Source of the DNA: Deltaproteobacteria bacterium GWC2_55_46
GTDB lineage: Bacteria; Desulfobacterota; GWC2-55-46
Direction of reading: 5' to 3'
DNA length: 64,000 nt
Assembly: GCA_001595385.3 (NCBI GenBank)
Contig: LVEI03000001.1
Coordinates: 2,013,501 to 2,077,500 of the forward strand
In this document: positions 1 to 9,688 of the stretch, one piece after another
Layout: every line of letters starts with the position of its first letter
How positions within the stretch are numbered: the first letter of the stretch is position 1
Position numbers and translations under genes: made by a program
The notes under the pieces: model-generated
Database searches by the model: none
Told to the model about the DNA's origin: nothing
The model's input: the letters and a program-made list of their open reading frames with translations, nothing else

Positions 1-90
1 CGTCGCTCGTCACTGCGGCGTACAAGGTGAGTACGCCTCATTCCTCTCTCCTTGACGCCTCGCATATGGAGCTTTTTGAGCAGCCTGAAC
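1..90 (+). repeat. Dispersed intergenic repeat, copy A (left end outside window)
   Basis: This matches the repeat family seen at 1969-2115, 47037-47107, 50755-50911 and 54100-54252. It has the central inverted repeat GGCGTAC (17-23) / GTACGCC (31-37) and the right-hand end ending in GAGCAGCCTG (79-88). The left end lies outside the window. Because an in-frame upstream extension of sdhB starts inside this repeat (position 52), that longer start is unlikely and the start at 124 is preferred. Confidence 0.75.
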
Positions 91-123
91 AAAAAGGTGT
101 CCGTCAGGCGAGGACCGTATCTT

Positions 124-1089
124 ATGAAGATAAAATTCCGCATAAGGCGATATAACCCCTCCGACAGGGAGAACCCTGAGCCCTACTACCAGGCCTACCC
201 GGTCGAGGTAACCGAGGGGATGACGGTGCTTGAGGCCCTCATCAGGATATCAGAGGAAGACCCGACGCTGTCGTTCAGGAAGTCCTGCCGCTCGGCCATC
301 TGCGGCTCCTGCGCCATGAACGTGAACGGCTTTGCCCGCCTTGCGTGCAACCTGCAGGTCATACCCGAGTACAGGAAGATGGGCGAGATGACCATAGAGC
401 CGCTCGCCAACCACAAGCCCTTGAAAGACCTTGTCGTCGACATGGACCCCTTCTGGAAGAAGATGGAGAAGGTCACGCCTTTCCTCATGCCGTCCGATGA
501 GAGCGCCAGGAACCGGGTAGCCGCCGGGGACCAGGCGAGGATTGACGAGAGCCAGAGGTGCATCATGTGCGGCTGCTGCAACGCAGAGTGCAATAGTCTC
601 GAAATAGACGGGGAGTTCATAGCACCCGCGGCCCTGGCCAAGGCGTGGAGGTTCGTTGGGGACGTAAGGGAGGGCCATCAGACGAAGAGGCTCGAGAGGC
701 TCTCGGCAGAGCACGGCATGTGGGACTGCGTGCGCTGCATACACTGCACCCAGTACTGCCCAAAGGACGTGAAGCCGCTTAAGCAGATAGAGCTTCTGCG
801 CTCGGAGTCGATGAAGGCCGGCGTGCTCGATAACCACGGCGCGAAGCACGTGGCGTCCATGGCCGAATCGGTGGAGAGGGTCGGCAGGCTCGACGAGGCC
901 GCAATGACATTCAAGACACTCGGCTTCCTTCGCACGATCGGCAAGATCCCTTTCGGCCTCAAGATGGAGAGGCACGGCAAGATGCCGCACCCGTATATCC
1001 TCCCCCAGATAAAGGACATCGACGAGGTCAGGAAGATATTCGAGGAGATGGGAAAAAAGGCCGCCAGGGCCAGGAAGGCGGAGGATTAG
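124..1089 (+). CDS. sdhB: Succinate dehydrogenase / fumarate reductase iron-sulfur subunit
   Basis: This is the electron-transfer subunit linking the flavoprotein (SdhA, presumably just outside the window) to the membrane or quinone side. From the ATG at 124 the protein has 321 residues. The plant-type 2Fe-2S ligands are C55, C60, C63 and C75. Two further cysteine clusters follow, CIMCGCCNAEC (146-156) and CVRCIHCTQYC (202-212), which bind the 4Fe-4S and 3Fe-4S/4Fe-4S centres. An AGGA lies about 10 bases before this ATG. The stop is one base before the next gene, a CCG-domain protein, which points to the SdhE-containing (type E-like or thiol:fumarate reductase-like) enzyme class rather than the classical SdhC/D type. 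Confidence 0.9.
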   Translation: MKIKFRIRRYNPSDRENPEPYYQAYPVEVTEGMTVLEALIRISEEDPTLSFRKSCRSAICGSCAMNVNGFARLACNLQVIPEYRKMGEMTIEPLANHKPLKDLVVDMDPFWKKMEKVTPFLMPSDESARNRVAAGDQARIDESQRCIMCGCCNAECNSLEIDGEFIAPAALAKAWRFVGDVREGHQTKRLERLSAEHGMWDCVRCIHCTQYCPKDVKPLKQIELLRSESMKAGVLDNHGAKHVASMAESVERVGRLDEAAMTFKTLGFLRTIGKIPFGLKMERHGKMPHPYILPQIKDIDEVRKIFEEMGKKAARARKAED

Positions 1090-1090
1090 G

Positions 1091-1963
1091 ATGGCTGCTT
1101 TGAGATACGCCTATTATCCCGGGTGCGCCTCCCAGCACATGACCAGGGAGGCGAGCGACGCCACGAGGCTCGTTGCCGAAAGGCTTGGCATAGAGCTCCA
1201 TGATATGCCCAAGGCCAACTGCTGCGGCGCGGGGCTGCTCACAGATTACGACTATCCACTATCGATTGCCTTGAACGCCCGCATCTTCGCAGAGGCCGAG
1301 GCGATGGGCATGGATATAATGACCGTATGCTCGACCTGCCTCATGGTCATGTCTACGGCGAACAGGGATCTGAGGAAAGACCCGAAGCTCCTGGAACAGA
1401 CCAACAGGACGCTCGCCGGTGTTGGGCTCAAGTACAGCGGCAAGACCGAGCTAAAGCAGTTCCTGTGGGTGCTCGCGGGCGACTACGGCCTCGACAAGCT
1501 CAAGGGGCAGGTAACAAAGCCGCTCAGCTGGCTTAAGGTGGCGCCCTTTTACGGGTGCCATAGTCTGCGTCCCTCGGACGCTCTCGGTTTTGACGACCCG
1601 GAAAGGCCATGGTCGCTTGAGGCAACGATCAAGGCCCTTGGCGCCGAGCCGGTCGAGTACAGGGGAAAGACCAAGTGCTGCGGCTTTCAGGTAGACCTTG
1701 TCGCTGAAGGCACTGCCGAGAAGATGACAGGCGTAAGGCTCCTCGACGGAAAGGCGAAGGGCGCGAACTGCTTTGTTACGCCATGCCCCTTCTGCCATAT
1801 CAACCTCGATAATTACCAGAGGCTCGCCGAGAAGGCGGTCGACGAAAAGATAGAGATGCCGGTATTCCACCTCTCGCAGCTCGTTGGCTTGTCCATGGGC
1901 TTTAGCCCGAAGGAGCTTGGCCTCGGGCGGCACCTGGTGTCGCCGGAGAAGGTGATTAAGTAG
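1091..1963 (+). CDS. CCG-domain succinate dehydrogenase subunit (SdhE/HdrB-like)
   Basis: This 290-residue cysteine-rich protein contains two CCG domains related to heterodisulfide reductase subunit B. The first has C12, the CC pair at 44-45 and CSTC (80-83). The second has C156, the CC pair at 196-197 and CPFC (232-235). In known HdrB-type proteins such cysteines hold a non-cubane 4Fe-4S cluster. In type E succinate:quinone reductases the equivalent SdhE takes the place of haem-containing anchors, probably together with a separate SdhF that I do not see here. It is translationally coupled to sdhB (one base between stop and start). Whether the partner oxidant is a quinone or a thiol/disulfide cannot be told from sequence alone. 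Confidence 0.85.
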   Translation: MAALRYAYYPGCASQHMTREASDATRLVAERLGIELHDMPKANCCGAGLLTDYDYPLSIALNARIFAEAEAMGMDIMTVCSTCLMVMSTANRDLRKDPKLLEQTNRTLAGVGLKYSGKTELKQFLWVLAGDYGLDKLKGQVTKPLSWLKVAPFYGCHSLRPSDALGFDDPERPWSLEATIKALGAEPVEYRGKTKCCGFQVDLVAEGTAEKMTGVRLLDGKAKGANCFVTPCPFCHINLDNYQRLAEKAVDEKIEMPVFHLSQLVGLSMGFSPKELGLGRHLVSPEKVIK

Positions 1964-1968
1964 GTTTT

Positions 1969-2115
1969 GCAGGCCCTCAAAAAGTCCTTCTGCTTCGTTG
2001 TCTTCAGAAGCTCGTAGTGGCGGCGTACGTTCCAAGTACGCCTCCTTCCGCGCTCCCTGATTTAATTGGGGCTGAAGCCTGAACAAAATCTGCGTTTTTC
2101 AGCAATCTGTTAAAC
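1969..2115 (+). repeat. Dispersed intergenic repeat, copy B
   Basis: It begins five bases after the SdhE-like stop codon. The left end reads CAGGCCCTCAAAAAG and the right end TTTTTCAGCAATCTG, imperfect inverted ends shared with copies D and E. The central inverted repeat is GGCGTAC (2022-2028) / GTACGCC (2036-2042). Confidence 0.75.
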
Positions 2116-2151
2116 TATAATAGATGTATCGTCGCTATTAATGTAACCGAC

Positions 2152-2688
2152 CTATCTTTGAAAAACCCCTGTTAGTTTTGCCTCCGCTATCACATGGCTT
2201 CTCATGGCGCGCTCTATCTCGCTTTTTTTCGCGCCGTCAGGCAGCCCCAGCGTTGGCACATCAAGCGCCCTCAGGATGAAGTTATACCTGTGCCTGCCGT
2301 GTCCTTTGGGAGGGCATGGGCCGCCGTAACCCGCCTGGCCGAAATCCGTAAGGCCCTGCTTCATGCCGTTAAGGCTACCCTCGTTATTCCCCGTACCCCT
2401 CGGAAGCTCTCTCAGCTCGGAAGGCATGTCGAAGACCACCCAGTGCACGAACGTGCCCATGGGCGCGTCAGGGTCTTCCATTATAAGGGCGTAGCTCTTC
2501 GTGCCATCCGGCGGCTTGCCCCATTTGATGAGGGGGGAGACGTTTTCGCCTTCGCATGAGAATTTCTTTGGTATAGGCGCACCCTCGTTGAAATCAGGGC
2601 TGTCGAGCTGGAACATGCGTTCACCTCCGTACGAGTTGATGCCCCATGCAACGGCAAGCGCGATGATCAGAACGGCCGTAGTCTTCAT
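2152..2688 (-). CDS. YbhB/YbcL-type PEBP (Raf kinase inhibitor-like) protein
   Basis: A 178-residue member of the phosphatidylethanolamine-binding protein family. The family signature is present as a DPDAP motif near residue 70 followed by HWVVFDMP, and the GGPCPPKGHGRHRY segment near residue 120 forms the conserved anion-binding pocket. An N-terminal hydrophobic stretch (about residues 4-18) suggests export to the periplasm. Bacterial homologues have no firmly established activity. It is a single gene, convergent with the sdh pair and divergent from the lipid-kinase homologue on its other side. The family assignment is secure; the function is open. Confidence 0.9.
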   Translation of the reverse strand: MKTTAVLIIALAVAWGINSYGGERMFQLDSPDFNEGAPIPKKFSCEGENVSPLIKWGKPPDGTKSYALIMEDPDAPMGTFVHWVVFDMPSELRELPRGTGNNEGSLNGMKQGLTDFGQAGYGGPCPPKGHGRHRYNFILRALDVPTLGLPDGAKKSEIERAMRSHVIAEAKLTGVFQR

Positions 2689-2839
2689 AATAAAGAGCCC
2701 GATCCTTTTTGACCGACAATACTTATTGTAGCCTTAAACCGTTCATTTGCAACTGTACCATGTGACAGTGAATGGACGCGTTTGTTTAATCCTTGAAACT
2801 CCCCCTCCATCCAAATTATACTTTATGACCGGAGGCGAG

Positions 2840-3736
2840 ATGAAGGTACGTTTCATACTGAACCCCTCGGCAGGCCGCTCCGGCAGGCTCAATGCCCTTG
2901 CTGGCGCCGTAAGAAAGCTCTTCAGGGCCGAAGAGGGGATCTTCGAGATAAAACTATCCACGGACGCTGAAAGCGTCAAGGTGCTCTCTCAGGAAGCCGT
3001 AAGAAAAGGCTATGAGCTTGTCTTTGCATGCGGCGGGGACGGGACGGTCAATAACGTGGCCTCTTCGCTCGTAGGCACCGGGACGGCGCTCGGCATTCTG
3101 CCGACCGGCTCTGGCAACGCGCTTGCCGGCGCTCTCGGCATACCGGCTGATGTTGAGGCGGCCTTGTCGCTGGTCAAAGATGGCGCGATCAGGGAGATGG
3201 ACGTGGGAGTTGCCTGCGGCAGGTATTTTTTCTCGACGGCGGGTTTTGCCTTTGAGGCATATCTCAGCAGACGCTACAACGAAGGGCGATTGAGCCGGAG
3301 GATAAGGGGTGTGGCCCCTTATTTTCCGCTCGCGCTCATGGAATACTTCCGTTTTAAGCCGAGGGATATATCTTTACGCGTCGACGGCCAGGAGATAAAC
3401 GGCAAGCCCTTTATCCTGACCGCCGCGAATACCGACCGGTTCGGCGGGAACGCCGTCATATCGCCGGACGCGAGGATGGATGACGGGTTGCTCGACTTCT
3501 GCTTTATACCGCGTCCAAAGATATTCAACACCCTTGGGTTGGGGCTTAAGCTCTTGAGGGGCAGGATAGAAGACCATAAGGGCTTCAGGAGTTTCCGCGG
3601 ATCAAGGGGGGTCATAAAAGGCTGGGACCTCGTCGACGCCCATGTGGACGGCGAGCCCTTCCAGTGGCAGGGGGATATCGAGATCTCCGTGCTGCACAGG
3701 AAGCTCAAGGTGCTTGCGCCGGAAATAGTCTTATAA
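2840..3736 (+). CDS. Diacylglycerol/sphingosine kinase-family lipid kinase (YegS/DgkB-like)
   Basis: This 298-residue protein carries the family's nucleotide-binding signature GGDGTVNNV (65-73) and the glycine-rich PTGSGNALA motif (88-96) that follows it. Known members phosphorylate diacylglycerol, phosphatidylglycerol or related lipids at the cytoplasmic face of the membrane, but the substrate cannot be predicted here. The start at 2840 is preferred over upstream in-frame starts at 2747 and 2825 because GGAGG lies six bases before it and because the alpha/beta fold begins directly with KVRFILNPSAGR. It is a monocistronic gene by spacing. Confidence 0.85.
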   Translation: MKVRFILNPSAGRSGRLNALAGAVRKLFRAEEGIFEIKLSTDAESVKVLSQEAVRKGYELVFACGGDGTVNNVASSLVGTGTALGILPTGSGNALAGALGIPADVEAALSLVKDGAIREMDVGVACGRYFFSTAGFAFEAYLSRRYNEGRLSRRIRGVAPYFPLALMEYFRFKPRDISLRVDGQEINGKPFILTAANTDRFGGNAVISPDARMDDGLLDFCFIPRPKIFNTLGLGLKLLRGRIEDHKGFRSFRGSRGVIKGWDLVDAHVDGEPFQWQGDIEISVLHRKLKVLAPEIVL

Positions 3737-3808
3737 CCTGCCGGATTCCCTTTATTTTTCAAAAGCAAAGTTGTTGAAGAACTCTCCTCATTAAGGTATC
3801 ATAAGCGC

Positions 3809-5065
3809 ATGATACCGCTTGATATGACCAGACCCGAGCGTCTCCTGGCGGGCAAGGCAAGGGGGGCGCTCCGGGGGAGGACGTTCAGGGAGCTTCCAGG
3901 CCATGAAAAGCTCCTGGTCGCGTACAAGCACCTTGAGGGGCTAAGACAGCTGAACGGCGGCTATATCGCCTCCGAGTACTGCGGGGACAAGGGCGGGGAC
4001 AGGTACAACGTCTTCTGGCTCCGCGATATCATGTACGCCACCTACGCCAACGAATACGTCGGCGCCTACGACAAGCTCATCGAGAGCTACAGGCTCATCA
4101 TCCGTATATTCCAGAAGTACAGGCACAAGATAACGAGCGGCGCGAGAAAGCGCCGCTACCTCGGGAGCTGCGCCGACGAGGTCATCCATGCCAGGGTGCA
4201 TCCCGTCACGCTCGAGGAGATAACACATGAATGGGGGCACCACCAGCTCGATATCCTGGGGCTGTTCCTCTACAAGACCGGCGACCTCATAAAAAAAGGG
4301 CACAACGTAATATCTACCGACCAGGCGGAGACCCAGATACTGCTCCGCGACATTGTCCTTTACCTTACGACCGTAAGGTGGCACTCTGACCCTGACTTCG
4401 GCATGTGGGAGGAGGGGCCTGAGCTGCACGCTTCGAGCATCGGGGCCGTGCTTGCCGGGCTTACCATGTGGCATGACGACGGCTTTTATCACTACAAGTA
4501 TAAAAGGCAGATCCCGATACACCATTACCTGCCCGTCCCGCAGGAATTCATAGAGGCTGGAAGGAGCGCCCTTGAAAGGCTCCTCCCGTCGGAATCGGCC
4601 ACGAGGCCGGTTGACATTGCGCAACTGAGCCTTATATGGCCTTATTATATTATATCCGACAGCCAGGCATTGAATATCATCTCAGCCATCGAGAATAACC
4701 TCGTAAGGCGGAGCGGGGTGGTAAGGTATCCCGGGGACCTTTATTACAACGCGGACAGGACAAAGCCCGCTGGCAACGAGGCCGAGTGGCCTCTCGGCTT
4801 CGCATGGCTTTTCATAGTGTATTCGCAGCTCGCGGTAAAGGCCCTCAAGATGGGCACGATATTCACGCCGCCCGTCGAGTACATCGAAAAAGCCGAGCTG
4901 TACCTTAACAGGCTTGAATCTGTCATGACCCCGGAGGGGCTCGTACCCGAGTTATATACCGGGGGCAAACCCAACTATAACGTGCCGCTCGCCTGGGCTC
5001 AGAGCTTCTATGTCGTTGCGCGCCAGAACCTGAACAGGGTCTATGAGAAGATGAACCTCCGCTGA
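3809..5065 (+). CDS. Glycoside hydrolase family 15-like protein (glucoamylase / phosphorylase-kinase-alpha-like)
   Basis: A 418-residue cytoplasmic protein (no signal peptide) with the alpha/alpha-toroid features of GH15: a WLRDIMYA motif near residue 70 and MWEEGPELHASSIGAVLAGL near 205, which contains the family's acidic pair. It is shorter than classical glucoamylases (over 600 residues) because it has no N-terminal beta-sandwich. Enzymes of this kind act on alpha-glucans or trehalose-like sugars, and some eukaryotic homologues are regulatory rather than catalytic. It lies 72 bases after the lipid-kinase gene with no terminator between, so co-transcription is possible. Substrate unknown. 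Confidence 0.75.
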   Translation: MIPLDMTRPERLLAGKARGALRGRTFRELPGHEKLLVAYKHLEGLRQLNGGYIASEYCGDKGGDRYNVFWLRDIMYATYANEYVGAYDKLIESYRLIIRIFQKYRHKITSGARKRRYLGSCADEVIHARVHPVTLEEITHEWGHHQLDILGLFLYKTGDLIKKGHNVISTDQAETQILLRDIVLYLTTVRWHSDPDFGMWEEGPELHASSIGAVLAGLTMWHDDGFYHYKYKRQIPIHHYLPVPQEFIEAGRSALERLLPSESATRPVDIAQLSLIWPYYIISDSQALNIISAIENNLVRRSGVVRYPGDLYYNADRTKPAGNEAEWPLGFAWLFIVYSQLAVKALKMGTIFTPPVEYIEKAELYLNRLESVMTPEGLVPELYTGGKPNYNVPLAWAQSFYVVARQNLNRVYEKMNLR

Positions 5066-5101
5066 AACGCGGTTCATCGCCTGTTCTCCCCGACTATAGC
5101 C

Positions 5102-5962
5102 ATGTTTGACATGAACCCGATAGCCTTCAGGGCTACCATGCTGAATATTCTCGGCAACGCGGGCCTCTTCGCCATGAAGCTCGTCGCCGGGCTAGCCTCT
5201 GGCTCCATAGCCCTTATCTCGGACGCGCTCAACTCCCTAAACGACATAGCCGCCTCGATCGCCACCTTCATCTGCGTATATATATCCGATAAGCAGGCCG
5301 ACGAGGGGCACCCATTCGGCCACGGCAGGGCAGAGCCCATAGCCGGGCTTATCATAGCTGTGCTCGCCGGCATACTTGGCTTCGAGGTCATACGCGAGGG
5401 CGTCGAGAGGATAATCGAGGGCAGGCGGGCCGTGGTTGAGCCCTACACCCTCCTGGTCCCGCTTATAACGATGGCGGCGAAGGGGGCCATGTCATGGCAC
5501 TTCAACCGGGTCGGGAAGATGTTCGGAAGCCCGGCATTGAAGGCCACCGCCATCGATTCTCTCATGGACGTGGCGATAGCCTTCGCGGCCCTTATAGGCC
5601 TTGTCGGGACATTGGCCGGTTTCCCATGGCTAGACCCTGTCGCCGGCTTCGCCATAAGCGTCTGGATAATATACACGGGCTATAAGATAGGCATGGAGAA
5701 CATAGCCTATCTCATGGGGCAGGCGCCGGAGCCTGCCCTGCTGAAAGAGATAAAGGAGGCCGCGCTCATGGCCTCCGGCATAAAAGGGCTTGGCTCTGTG
5801 AGGGCCCATTACGTCGGCCCTTTCATACATGTAGAGATACAGATACGGGTCGATAAGGACCTGCCGACGGTAGAGTCCCATGCCATAGGAGAGGCCGTAG
5901 CCAACAATATCGAGAGCATAAGCACCATAGAGAAGTGCTTCGTCCACATAGACCCGCTCTGA
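5102..5962 (+). CDS. Cation diffusion facilitator (CDF) family metal transporter
   Basis: A 286-residue inner-membrane metal/proton antiporter with about six membrane helices and a C-terminal cytoplasmic domain ending in KCFVHIDP. The loop motif HPFGHGRAEP (70-79) is diagnostic. In the second helix the metal-site residues are N44 and D48 (SDALNSLNDI) where most relatives have D or H at the first position. In the fifth helix D152 and D156 (IDSLMD) are intact. This N-D/D-D site is a departure from FieF (D-D) and ZitB (H-D), so metal preference is uncertain. It lies just upstream of an ArsR-controlled metal operon. Confidence 0.88.
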   Translation: MFDMNPIAFRATMLNILGNAGLFAMKLVAGLASGSIALISDALNSLNDIAASIATFICVYISDKQADEGHPFGHGRAEPIAGLIIAVLAGILGFEVIREGVERIIEGRRAVVEPYTLLVPLITMAAKGAMSWHFNRVGKMFGSPALKATAIDSLMDVAIAFAALIGLVGTLAGFPWLDPVAGFAISVWIIYTGYKIGMENIAYLMGQAPEPALLKEIKEAALMASGIKGLGSVRAHYVGPFIHVEIQIRVDKDLPTVESHAIGEAVANNIESISTIEKCFVHIDPL

Positions 5963-6010
5963 TGATGTCCCGTCCATGAAGGCGGGGGCCCTCGATGAGA
6001 TCTAAAGTTC

Positions 6011-6050
6011 TTGACACAGGGGTAGTTTTAAAGTATATAAGTATATACTT
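6011..6050 (+). promoter_or_regulatory. arsR promoter with overlapping ArsR-type operator
   Basis: TTGACA (6011-6016) and TATATA (6034-6039) are separated by exactly 17 bases. The perfect 12-base palindrome AAGTATATACTT (6039-6050) abuts the -10 and would cover the transcription start. This arrangement is typical of an autorepressed ArsR/SmtB-family gene. The ATG follows at 6074. Confidence 0.75.
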
Positions 6051-6073
6051 AAATAAAAGCAGGCGATCCAGAT

Positions 6074-6382
6074 ATGAAAAAGTCAGCAGGGCTCTTCAAG
6101 CTCCTTTCAGTGGACAAGAGGATAGAGATAATAGAACTACTCAAGAAGAAGGATTCGTGCGTGAACGGCATCGCCGATGCGCTGGGTGTCACGCAGTCGG
6201 CCGTGTCTCAGCACTTGAGAGTGCTGAGGTCCGCCGGTCTCGTAAACGACAGGAAGGAGGGCTATTACGTATTTTACTCGCTCGACAGGGACGCGCTAGA
6301 GGCATGCAGGCAGAGGCTCAACAGGATATGCGCCTGCGGCTGCATGGGGAGCGGCAAGACCGGGAAGTCAAGGTGCTCGTGA
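6074..6382 (+). CDS. ArsR/SmtB-family metal-responsive repressor
   Basis: A 102-residue winged-helix regulator. The DNA-recognition segment GVTQSAVSQHLRVLRSAGLV spans residues 38-57 and the wing follows (EGYYVFYSL). Cysteines at 29 and 78 and a C-terminal CACGC cluster (86-90) plus C101 are candidate metal or thiol sensors. The canonical ELCVCDL motif of arsenic sensors is absent, so the inducer is not predictable. AT-rich palindromic elements precede both this gene and the downstream two-gene unit, suggesting it represses both. The CACGC tail resembles the CGCGC motif of the small protein encoded next. Confidence 0.88.
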   Translation: MKKSAGLFKLLSVDKRIEIIELLKKKDSCVNGIADALGVTQSAVSQHLRVLRSAGLVNDRKEGYYVFYSLDRDALEACRQRLNRICACGCMGSGKTGKSRCS

Positions 6383-6397
6383 GTTTTTTTGGGATTT

Positions 6398-6423
6398 ATA
6401 TAAGTGTATGAACAAATACTTAT
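6398..6423 (+). promoter_or_regulatory. Second ArsR-type operator upstream of the CxCxC/CopD-like unit
   Basis: The segment reads ATATAAGTGTAT, six bases, then ATACTTAT. It is a looser version of the AAGTATATACTT palindrome before arsR, with AAGT and ACTT half-sites. It sits between the arsR stop and the start of the small cysteine-rich gene, next to the GGAGG at 6424-6428, so a bound repressor could block the downstream pair. Confidence 0.5.
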
Positions 6424-6435
6424 GGAGGTTGCTTT

Positions 6436-6579
6436 ATGGAGCGGGAGGAGTTGAAAGGAAAGGCGGCAAAGGACGTGGTTGACTCAGGCGGCGGCAGGGA
6501 ATCGGTGTGCGGGTGCGGCTGCCAGCCCCTTGTTCAGAAGACCGATCGCACGGAGATGGCAAAGGAGGGCAAAAGATGA
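6436..6579 (+). CDS. Small cysteine-rich peptide with CxCxC motif (47 aa), function unknown
   Basis: The frame from the ATG at 6436 encodes 47 residues, highly charged except for a central VCGCGCQP motif (about residues 24-31). Three cysteines spaced CxCxC could chelate a soft metal, but no family is recognised. Support for it being real: a GGAGG Shine-Dalgarno eight bases upstream, an operator-like element before it, and a 4-base ATGA overlap with the start of the next gene, giving translational coupling. It lies between a metal-type repressor and a CopD-like membrane protein, so a metallochaperone or metal buffer is a reasonable guess. It could alternatively be only a leader peptide. Confidence 0.6.
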   Translation: MEREELKGKAAKDVVDSGGGRESVCGCGCQPLVQKTDRTEMAKEGKR

Positions 6580-6995
6580 ACTGGATCAGCCAATCTTTTC
6601 TTTGGGTGCATGCCGCCGCCGCGATCGTCTGGATAGGAGGCATTTTTTTCATGATGGCGATAGCCGTACCTCTTGCCGGACCGGCAGTGGGAGCGCTCGG
6701 GAAAAGGTTCTCCGGGGTTGCTGACTGGTGCATCGCTTTACTTGTCGTGACCGGGGTTGTTGTGGCCTTCTCGGAAGGTTATGCCCATTCATTGGCAGGA
6801 CTGCCGCTTCTAAAGCTCTTGATGGCGGCTACCATGATCTCGGTACACTACTACAGGGGGAAGGTGCTGGCCCCAAGGATATCAAGGTCAGGGGAAGTGG
6901 AAGCCGCCCGGCTTAAGCCGCTTTCAGCGCGCCTCGCGTGGTTCAATCTCGCGCTGGGCTTTCTCATAGTCTTCGTGAGCATGGTGCTGGCCTAG
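6576..6995 (+). CDS. CopD-like four-helix membrane protein
   Basis: A 139-residue inner-membrane protein with four predicted helices. The first carries HAAAAIVWIGGIFFM, resembling the His-Trp-Gly-Gly signature of CopD/YebZ-type copper-handling proteins, and a second histidine sits in MISVHYYRGKVLAPR. The start at 6576 overlaps the preceding stop (ATGA) and has GGAGG nine bases upstream, so it is preferred to the in-frame start at 6507. The context (ArsR repressor, CxCxC peptide) supports a role in metal uptake, efflux or resistance, although proteins of this fold also include electron-transfer cytochromes. The stop overlaps the convergent DJ-1 gene by four bases. Confidence 0.7.
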   Translation: MNWISQSFLWVHAAAAIVWIGGIFFMMAIAVPLAGPAVGALGKRFSGVADWCIALLVVTGVVVAFSEGYAHSLAGLPLLKLLMAATMISVHYYRGKVLAPRISRSGEVEAARLKPLSARLAWFNLALGFLIVFVSMVLA

Positions 6996-7537
6996 ATCCT
7001 GGCCAGCACCACTTTATTCACTTCCTCTACCTTCGCCTTTCCGAAAAGCGATTCTACGAGCTTGAAGGCAAACTCCATCGCCGTACCCGGCCCCTGGCTC
7101 GTGATGATGTTGCCGTCCACGACAACGCGCTCTTCCGATACGGTCTCGTCCGTAAGCTCGGCCCTCACAGACGGGTGACTTGTCACGGTCCTGCCTCTGG
7201 TGGCTCCTATACTTGAGAGCACCGTTGTCGCCGCGCAGATGGCGGTCACCTTACGCCCCTTGCGCATAAGCTCCTCGACGACCTTTTTTACGCGCACGTC
7301 CTTCTTGAGGTTCTCGGTCCCGACCGCCCCGCCCGGAAGCACTATCATGTCGAAGTCCGCGGATACGTTATCCATCACCGTATCCGGTATGACCACCACC
7401 CTGTTCCTGCTCTCTACAGGGCCAGGTACGGTGCCGGCTATCGTCACCTCGGCCCCGGCCCTCCGTAAGATATCGACCACCGTGAGCGCCTCTATTTCCT
7501 CGAAGCCTGGCGCCAGCGGCACGAGCACTTTTGCCAT
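6992..7537 (-). CDS. DJ-1/PfpI family protein (YajL-like)
   Basis: A 181-residue flavodoxin-like protein of the DJ-1/ThiJ superfamily. The nucleophile-elbow cysteine is C101 in TAICAAT, the supporting acid is E15 in GFEEIEALT, and the PGG motif is at 68-70. Characterised relatives act as thiol-protective chaperones or glyoxalase/deglycase-type enzymes under oxidative or carbonyl stress; the exact reaction is debated. It is a single gene convergent with the CopD-like gene. No signal peptide. Confidence 0.9.
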   Translation of the reverse strand: MAKVLVPLAPGFEEIEALTVVDILRRAGAEVTIAGTVPGPVESRNRVVVIPDTVMDNVSADFDMIVLPGGAVGTENLKKDVRVKKVVEELMRKGRKVTAICAATTVLSSIGATRGRTVTSHPSVRAELTDETVSEERVVVDGNIITSQGPGTAMEFAFKLVESLFGKAKVEEVNKVVLARI

Positions 7538-7707
7538 GCGCGTCTCCCTCTCAAAGTGTGTGATGTAGATAGATTATAAGCCCTTTTGCCATCGTGTCAA
7601 ACAGAACGGAGGTCCGCATGCTTGCGGTTTAAGGGTTTTAGGACTAAGCTTTTGGTAAAAGGCCTGCTTTTCAGGGAACGGCTAAAATTCATACCAAGGA
7701 GCCAGAC

Positions 7708-9507
<1,800 letters not shown>

Positions 9508-9530
9508 GGGATGAAACAGGTTCCGTTATT

Positions 9531-9647
9531 GTCATTGCGAGGAGCGTTTCCTTGCGACGAAGCGATCTCCAGGCGCTTCGTCGGCCTGAAGACGAGATTG
9601 CTTTCCCTTCGTATGCTCAGGGCCTCGGCTCACACGCCCGCAATGAC
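9531..9647. repeat. Interspersed GTCATTGCG...CGCAATGAC inverted repeat
   Basis: The 117-bp element has perfect 9-base inverted ends, GTCATTGCG (9531-9539) and CGCAATGAC (9639-9647), and internal partial inverted repeats GCGATCTC and GAGATTGC. It resembles a class of dispersed non-coding palindromic repeats that I recall from many environmental bacterial genomes. The 83-codon open frame crossing it (from 9511) is a by-product of the repeat. It separates convergent genes, so it could also act as a transcript-end structure. Confidence 0.7.
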
Positions 9648-9688
9648 TGCAAAATCAGTTTTTCCGCAAACTTCCAGGGATCTCATGC

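Noticed and set aside
52-123. N-terminal extension of sdhB from ATG 52
   Set aside because: The first part lies within repeat copy A, and the SdhB family begins at the ATG at 124.
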